Positions 58,246-64,000 of a stretch of DNA of 64,000 bases are shown in pieces. The stretch is taken from assembly GCA_028532985.1 (NCBI GenBank), contig JANCIK010000012.1, forward strand, positions 2,170,001 through 2,234,000, read 5' to 3'. Position 1 is the stretch's first letter. Each line of letters begins with the position of its first letter. The DNA is from Stropharia rugosoannulata (Eukaryota; Basidiomycota; Agaricomycetes; Agaricales; Strophariaceae). Position numbers and translations under genes: made by a program. A model generated the notes under the pieces. That model was not told the DNA's origin and ran no database searches. It saw only the letters and a list, made by a program, of their open reading frames with translations.

Positions 58246-59862
58246 TTGCTGCCCTCGGGCCCAAAAGAGCGACTCCATGACTTAACTGGTCCACACGGTA
58301 ATTGCATTCCGGGACCCAGAGAGGATGGCACCTCGGCTATTGGGCGCCTCTTCGATGACAGACCTCGGAATTCGGTAAATAGCACCCGCCCCGAGACGGA
58401 GAGGCAGCCTAGTGCCCCACACGACAGCCCCTCCCCACCTCGCCGCATGACCCCACTTGAATCCACACCAAGGATTCCTCAACCCCCCACCCCACCACAT
58501 CATAGACATACTAGTCCGCGCCCCGCGCAACCCCAAGGCCCACATCCTGCCGTGCCACTAACCCACGCTACGCTGCCACAATCGGGTACACCACCCCCCA
58601 ATAATAACCATCGCAGAGCCGCCAAAATACAGAAAACAAGCAGAGGCACCACACGCATAGCCTCACTAAACATGCGAGGCGGTGCATCTGCACTCACAAA
58701 ACAGAAATGGCAACAAATCAACCAACTCATGCGAGATCGCCACATCGCGATCCTTGCACTACAGGAGACACACATGGACGATACACTAGCAGCTGACCTC
58801 AACACGCACTCGCAAACCAATTGTATATCTTACACTCCGCCGACCCCACACATCCAACCAGCCGTGCGGGGACTGCTGTAGTTATTAATAAACGTAAAAT
58901 AAAATCACAACACCTTAGCCTCTGCAACATAGTACCAGGTAGAGCTCAGTTAGTTGCTGTACAAGTCCCGGGAGACTCAATACTTAACATACTAAACATA
59001 TATGGACCAAACAACCCTACGGAAAGTGCAGAGTTTTGGGCACTTCTGGAGCAAAAATGGGCAGAAGAAAACCTACCTCTACCAGACCTCATGCTAGGAG
59101 ATTTCAACATGGTTGAAATGCCCATAGATAGATCCCCTGTAAGGAACGACCCAGTAAACACCCGAGATGCGCTTACAAGCCTAAAAGCTTTCCTACATAT
59201 GTCTGATGGATGGCGACGTGCCCACCCAACAACAACTAGGTTCACATTTACCCAACCACCAGGCCCCCTCCAGTCACGGTCTAGGATAGACAGAATATAT
59301 GCCTCGCATACACTCCTACCAAACACAGAGAACTGGAACATCGACTTCCCCCCCTTCAACACTGACCACCGCATGGTCAGTGTGACCTTCTCCCTGCCTG
59401 ACATGCCATACATTGGTAAAGGCAGGTGGTCGATACCAACATACCTGCTAAAAAATAGAAAAATCCTGAAATTCATTCGCGACCAAGGCCTGGCGCTACA
59501 GTCCGTACTGGAAGACCTACGCACCTCGCCCAACCTCAGATCCGATACACATAATGCGCAAATACTCTTCGCAAGATTTAAAACTATAGTAACAACACAT
59601 ATCCGACAATACAGTAAAGAATACACACCCATACTTGATAAATGTATACAGGACTCAAAAGAAGACCTGTACAAACTAGAGAACACACAGAATCCACCAG
59701 ACAACACATGTGCCACACTTGCCCTCCTAGAAGAACACATCAAATATCTCGAAGAACTCCGCCACACGCACCAACGTGACAACCTGGCAGCAAAGGCAGC
59801 CATCTCTGCTGAATCAATGACTAAATTCTGGATAAACGTCAACAAGGCCAAGGCACCACGGT
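58246..59862 (+). pseudogene. LINE ORF2, endonuclease part only
   Basis: APE-type endonuclease motifs appear: IASLNMRGGASALTKQKWQQ, ILALQETHMDD, NILNIYGPNNPTESAEFW, LMLGDFNMVEMPIDRSPVRN and TDHRMVSVTFSLPDMPYIGK. These include the QE-TH and GDFN-type catalytic residues that nick target DNA. A one-base frameshift near 58,815 splits the domain (…NTHSQTN versus LYILHSADPTHP). After a helical linker (FRHTHQRDNLAAKAAISAES-like segment, 59,760-59,830) the reading ends at KAPR with a TGA that belongs to the adjoining repeat DNA. No reverse transcriptase follows. Confidence 0.82.
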
Positions 59863-60592
59863 GACAGGCCTGCGTCTACTTCAAGGCTGTAAGTGGCCAC
59901 AGCGGGCGGTTCGGGTCGAAGTGCAGGGGTCCAGCGGAGCAGTGACTAGCCTGGTCAGCCGTCTCAGTGCTCAGCGCGTGCATCACAAATCATCACGCGT
60001 GTGCTCAGCGGGCAGTTATGTGGGGTTCAGCGGACTGTACAGGCCATAAGTACACAGTTGAAGTACCGTAACAGCTGTCAGCGGAGCACATAACGGTTAC
60101 TGTCGTCCCAGCGGAAGGCAGGAGTACAGCTGAGCGGAAAATATCAAAGGCGACGAGCAGGACTGTGTGTAGACGGCGTCTCAAAAGGGCTCAGCGGAAC
60201 ACATCACGAAGGCGAAATTTGCCTAAGTCCACTCGTCAGGTGACCGTGGCGTGCGTGCTGGAGCATGTGATGCCCGAGGGAATGCATAATGCACACAGCA
60301 TGGACTCCGCTGGGGAACTTTGGCAGCGGTAGCCAGGCCTCGATGACCAAGATGGAGTCGCGCAGTGGAGTTTAACGGCGTCTCTCGGCGGAGGCCGGTA
60401 ACACAACAGGATCAGGTCGCGCTCAGCGGAGTAGCCATCAAGGCGCCCAGCGGAGGCACATGCGCTCAGCGGACCTTTGGTCCGGCGTTGCTAGTATTTA
60501 CTCTCCACCTAAATTAGTACACAACACGCATCTATATAAACTTGTAATTGTAACTACGGAAATCAAGCAATTGTCTACCCACTAGATCTGTG
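59863..60592. repeat. cagcgg-rich repeat stretch, possible truncated LTR
   Basis: Begins tgacaggcctgcg directly after the LINE. It contains about a dozen (c/t)(c/t)cagcgg(a/g) words between 59,890 and 60,480, then a TATATAA at about 60,531 in AT-rich DNA. That arrangement is LTR-promoter-like, but no partner copy is in the window. Confidence 0.4.
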
Positions 60593-61009
60593 TGTTGGGC
60601 TCTGTCCCAGACCATCAGCAGGCTTTGTTTTGTGAAAACTAGTTTCTCGTAAGTACTTGGAACTCAGCGTTGAGAAGAACGACTAATGTATTTATTACCT
60701 AGTTTCTCGTAAGTACTTGGAACTAGATAATCAAGTTAGTACGTAGTGTGTACGTGAATGAATGAAATAGTCACCTCAGCGTTGAGAAGAACGACTGAGG
60801 GACTGTGAAGTGAATGTGAGTGATAAATAGTATGTACGAAGATATGCGTTGAACGGATAAGGGAATCGTGAGCATGTGCGCAGAGCGCAATGTATCAGAG
60901 AATACGTAGTGACGTGACTGGCGCTACGAAGATGCGTAAGCGAGACAGCAATTAGAAGGCAAAGAGCGATAAAGGAAAGAGCGATAAAGGCAAACGATTT
61001 ACTTCAACA
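60593..61009 (-). repeat. copia 3' LTR, about 417 bp
   Basis: On the minus strand it starts TGTTGAAGTAAATCG directly after the polypurine tract and ends GGGACAGAGCCCAACA, so the ends are TGTTG...CAACA. Internal repeats are present: tagtttctcgtaagtacttggaact occurs twice and ctcagcgttgagaagaacgact twice. The target-site duplication and 5' LTR lie outside the window. Confidence 0.65.
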
Positions 61010-61019
61010 CGCCCCCTCA
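61010..61019 (-). promoter_or_regulatory. polypurine tract of copia element
   Basis: Minus-strand TTGAGGGGGCG sits between the end of the pol reading frame and the LTR start, the expected plus-strand primer site. Confidence 0.6.
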
Positions 61020-63302
61020 ACGCATAACGAGGCTGAGGCGTGGAACAGAGTCTAGAAATTTGGAACGATGAAGTGGTTTTGTTAAAATGTCAGCAGGATT
61101 GGAAATGCCAGGAGTATGTATAATGAGAAAAGTACGAGATTCAATGTGAGAACGCACGAAATGATAGCGAATGTCAATGTGCTTTGCACGACTGTGAGAA
61201 GAATCATTCTCGCAGAGAGAACGAGCGCCCTCGTTGTCAGTAAATAAGGAAAGAGTGGAAGGACAATCGATATGAAGAAGATTCAGAGAAGAGCGAAGCC
61301 ACAGGCCTTCTTGAACACCTCGAGTAATGGCAATGTATTCAGACTCGGTGGATGAAACGGACACGGAGGTTTGAGATTTGGAGGACCAACTTATCGGGCC
61401 GCCTGACATGTACCAGATAAAACCAGAGATGGATGCGCGAGTGGTTTTGCATCCTGCCCAGTCAGCGTCAGTGAAGCAAGTGAGCGGAGCAGACTTGTCG
61501 ACGCCCCCATAATGCAGACGAAGAGAACGAGTTCCCGCGAGGTAGCGCAGAAGGCGTTTCCCAGCTGCGAAGTGACGTGGCTCCGGTTTGGAACAGTGTT
61601 GTGAAAGAAGCAGAACGGCGACAGAAATATCTGGTCTGGAGTAACGTTGCAAGAAGAGTAAGGAACCAACGAGACGCTGAAATGCATGAGTGAGATTAGG
61701 AATATGAGGTTGAACATCAGTATCGCGACCAAAAGGGAAAGCGGCATCGAGAGGCGTTGAGACGGGGTTGCAGCGTGTAAGGCCATATTCTTCGAGGAGG
61801 GCATCGATGTAAGCTTGTTGATGAAGCCACAATTCACAAGTGTCGAGATTACGTTCGAACTGTACCCCGAGGAAGGATTTGACAGGCCCAAGATCCTTGA
61901 TTCCAAAGGCTTTACCGATTTCAGCCTTGATGAAGGTCAGAAACGGACGCGAGTTGCAGCCGGCCATACCATCGTCAACATGCATGGCGAGAAGGCAGTG
62001 AACCTTGATGTGATTCCAAGTGTGCGTGTATATGAAGACTGCATGATCGAACTCTGAGCGAGTGAAGCCAAGTTTACGGAGAACTTCACGCAGAAGGAGA
62101 TACCACACACGCGAGGCTTGTTTAAGGCCATACAAGGACTTCTTCAACCGCCAGACGGAGGTGGAAGATGATGACGTAGACACAAAGCCAGCAGGACGTC
62201 GCATGTAGATGACCTCAGAGAGATCACCCCAAAGGAAAGCCCTTGTTGCATCGAAGCAGTCAAGATGCCAGCCTTGGGAGATCGCGTAGACAGCGATGAT
62301 GCGAACACTTACGGACTTGGCAACTGGCGCAAAGGTATCAGCATAATCGACCAAGGGTACCTGAGAGAAGCCTTGTGCAACAAGACGGCCTTTGGGCATG
62401 GGTAGAGATCCGTCGTCTGAGAGCTTGAATTCAAACACCCAACGATTTCCAATAGCTCTACGACCCGCCGGGAGATCCTCCTCTTCATATACCCCCATGG
62501 ACTTGAGCATGGAAAGCTCCTTGTCGACAACGGCTTGCCACTCATTAGCGTCAGTACGGGCCATCGCCTCACGATAGGTCGCAGGTGGAATTGACATATC
62601 ATATGTGGGTGACAGAGGACTGCGCCGAACGTCACTGCGAATTGAGAGCATTGCAGTTTCACAGTAGGTGTCAATGTCGCGTGCCAGGTACTCCTCGGCA
62701 TCGAGAGATAAAGCAGTAAAGTCACCGTGAAGAGACGGAACGGGTGCGTTGAATATTTCTGTGGAACAGAGGCCGACAAACGGATTGTCTGCATCGTCGC
62801 CAGAAAATTCTGCTAATGGTGAAGGCGAATGCGTTTTGGCCCGATGTTCTTTCTGAGCATGAATAATGCTATCGTAGAATGTGCCTTTCTCTGTTCGACA
62901 GCGCTCACGAGAAGAGGCGCGAAGCGGAGGGGGAGGCTGAGGAGCTGTAGAATCGGGCAGAGAAGATGATGAGGGATTCGACGGTGAAGGAGTGGGCGGT
63001 TGAATAGACAGAAGTGGAGTCGAATGCGCTGAAGATGGTGAAACCGAGTTGAAGTCATCTGGAAGAGTTTGCTGCGAATCAGTGGTAGCAGGAGCGGTTG
63101 ACGGAGATAGACGTTTGAGAACGGATGGAGAGAAGGGTAGAGAAGAATAGTCGATTGGTACAGTAGACGGAACGTGTAGAGCTTTGTAAGGGATGTTTTC
63201 GTCGAACATAACATTAGTGGAGTCAAAGAAGTGATTAGTTTTTAAGCAACGAACACGGTAACCACGGCCACCGGGAGGATAGCCCATGAATAGGCACTCC
63301 AC
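61017..63302 (-). CDS. copia reverse transcriptase and RNase H
   Basis: 761 codons from the first ATG; in the element it is the downstream half of pol. After a Ser/Pro-rich linker the reverse transcriptase runs from MSIPPATYREAMARTDANEW, through WVFEFKLSDDGSLPMPKGRL and VAQGFSQVPLVDYADTFAPV, to the catalytic AMHVDDGMAGC (a VDD variant). RNase H shows CFTDADWAGCKTTRASISG, SSTESEYIAITRGVQEGLWL and HIDIRYHFVRSHIES, ending with DILTKPL near the C-terminus. No internal stop occurs, so apart from the upstream TAG this copy looks young. It copies the element RNA into DNA in cytoplasmic particles. Confidence 0.9.
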   Translation of the reverse strand: MECLFMGYPPGGRGYRVRCLKTNHFFDSTNVMFDENIPYKALHVPSTVPIDYSSLPFSPSVLKRLSPSTAPATTDSQQTLPDDFNSVSPSSAHSTPLLSIQPPTPSPSNPSSSSLPDSTAPQPPPPLRASSRERCRTEKGTFYDSIIHAQKEHRAKTHSPSPLAEFSGDDADNPFVGLCSTEIFNAPVPSLHGDFTALSLDAEEYLARDIDTYCETAMLSIRSDVRRSPLSPTYDMSIPPATYREAMARTDANEWQAVVDKELSMLKSMGVYEEEDLPAGRRAIGNRWVFEFKLSDDGSLPMPKGRLVAQGFSQVPLVDYADTFAPVAKSVSVRIIAVYAISQGWHLDCFDATRAFLWGDLSEVIYMRRPAGFVSTSSSSTSVWRLKKSLYGLKQASRVWYLLLREVLRKLGFTRSEFDHAVFIYTHTWNHIKVHCLLAMHVDDGMAGCNSRPFLTFIKAEIGKAFGIKDLGPVKSFLGVQFERNLDTCELWLHQQAYIDALLEEYGLTRCNPVSTPLDAAFPFGRDTDVQPHIPNLTHAFQRLVGSLLFLQRYSRPDISVAVLLLSQHCSKPEPRHFAAGKRLLRYLAGTRSLRLHYGGVDKSAPLTCFTDADWAGCKTTRASISGFIWYMSGGPISWSSKSQTSVSVSSTESEYIAITRGVQEGLWLRSSLNLLHIDCPSTLSLFTDNEGARSLCENDSSHSRAKHIDIRYHFVRSHIESRTFLIIHTPGISNPADILTKPLHRSKFLDSVPRLSLVMR

Positions 63303-63326
63303 GGACTTAGCACCAAGTTTGGATTG

Positions 63327-64000
63327 CTATTCGAGAGGGACATGCGCGAAGCACCTCAGGCCCCAGACACGAAGATGAGCAAGATTGGGCTTGCGACCGT
63401 GCATTAGTTCGAACGGGGTGACTCCATCAGAGTTAGTTGTAGTGACATTGACGAGATACGCAGCTGTGAGGGCTGCTTCTCCCCAATAAGTGAGAGGAAG
63501 CTGCGCTGTAATGAGCATGGCAAGCATCCGTTCTTGCAAGGTTCGCATGATGCGCTCCGCTTCGCCATTCATCCAATGCTCCGTGCGTGGGGTGACATCT
63601 AAAAATATCCCTTCGGCTGTCAGATATTCGGAGAACTCGGCCTTCCACTCGGATCCACCGTCGCATCGGAATGTTTTAATGACAGCGCCTGTCTTTTTCT
63701 CCCACCTGGCCTTCAGAGCCTTGAACGCAATAAGGGTCTGCTCGGGTTCGCGACTGGCCAACAACTGAACGTTGACAATTTTCAGATTCGAGTCACGGAA
63801 GGCCACGAAGCAGGACTTATGATGAGGAGTGAGGACTGGGAATGGCCCACAAATGTCACCGACGATGCGCTCGAGAGGTCCAGGACGAGGTTGATCAATG
63901 GCGCTCTTTGGGTGAGGGTGATTTACATGCTTCGCTGTTATGCAAGGCTCACAAACAGGGAACGAACTGTTGACGATGGAGTTCGCATGTTGAAGAGCCT
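63327..64000 (-). pseudogene. copia integrase (partial at window end)
   Basis: The reading enters at the window edge: ALQHANSIVN, the zinc-finger part FPVCEPCITAKHVNHPHPKS, then the core with the first Asp in RIVGDICGPFPVLTPHH, the second in RCDGGSEWKAEF and Glu in WMNGEAERIMRTL. All D-D-E residues are present. GVTPFELMHGRKPNLAHLRV and WGLRCFAHVPLE close the domain. A TAG at 63327-63329 stops translation, although the next codons continue the same protein in the same frame (QSKLGAKSVECLFMGYPPGG). Confidence 0.85.

Larger units (their letters stand above)
55963..59862 (+). mobile_element. non-LTR retrotransposon (LINE), 3' truncated
   Basis: Gag-like ORF1 with a zinc knuckle, a non-coding stretch, then an APE-type endonuclease domain. 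The sequence stops abruptly after ...NKAKAPR at 59,862, before any reverse transcriptase, where unrelated repeat DNA begins. Frameshifts occur near 57,060-57,100 and 58,815. Confidence 0.85.
61017..64000 (-). mobile_element. Ty1/copia retrotransposon pol, partial at window end
   Basis: Integrase precedes the reverse transcriptase, as in copia. The reading frame enters from beyond 64,000 and is continuous except for one TAG at about 63,327. The 3' LTR follows at 60593-61009. Confidence 0.92.

Noticed and set aside
58946..59851. 301-codon minus-strand frame
   Set aside because: Antisense shadow of the LINE endonuclease reading frame.

Overview
The window looks like nuclear DNA of a filamentous basidiomycete, most likely an Agaricomycete. 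Genes are split by many short (about 46-65 nt) spliceosomal introns, and the gene families fit: a two-domain GPI-type cupredoxin, a BTB/POZ protein, DUF6534 membrane proteins, an EF-hand/ZZ protein, a secreted type-B carboxylesterase, and the retroelement families common in that class. No bacterial or organellar features are seen.

Positions 1-37,750 are mainly host sequence. In order: a complete 8-exon delta-12 fatty acid desaturase; an intronless DJ-1/PfpI protein; a BTB protein; a duplicated-cupredoxin surface protein; four intron-bearing tRNA-Glu(CTC) genes (three at 13.7-16.0 kb, one at 26.8 kb) around an EFM7-type methyltransferase; an 84-residue protein that is essentially one dsRNA-binding domain; a Cys-rich zinc protein; a DUF6534 membrane protein; a carboxylesterase; a 1,329-residue EF-hand/ZZ protein; an unrecognised membrane protein of about 740 residues; and a second DUF6534 gene. 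Gaps of 1.5-2.7 kb with nothing recognisable separate several of these. Exon models were built by hand from conserved protein motifs, splice signals and frame closure. Three genes appear to need GC-AG introns.

Positions 38-41 kb hold a large inverted repeat: gap-free 488-bp arms about 760 bp apart, rich in a tgcgcgcagaaattt-like motif, with a short spliced ORF remnant in the loop. Positions 41.5-54.2 kb form a distinctive block. A decayed Ty3/gypsy protease-RT-RNase H-integrase lies on the minus strand, and next to it are four plus-strand, intron-rich genes of unknown function. The whole block, coding and non-coding, is sprinkled with a RRCCCGG(TATAAT) word, and a TATA-bearing LTR-like stretch lies at its far end. 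This is the best candidate for an undescribed composite element: a retroelement carrying antisense spliced cargo genes. One cargo gene is interrupted by a 758-bp Tc1/mariner element with long terminal inverted repeats and a TA duplication.

Positions 54.5-64 kb are nested transposon material: an unrecognised minus-strand gene, a LINE (gag-like ORF with a candidate intron, then an endonuclease cut off before the reverse transcriptase), a cagcgg-rich repeat stretch, and a minus-strand Ty1/copia element with its 3' LTR, polypurine tract and pol running off the window end. Host metabolism genes and transposons do not form a common pathway; the only internal logic is within the tRNA-Glu set and the retroelement block.
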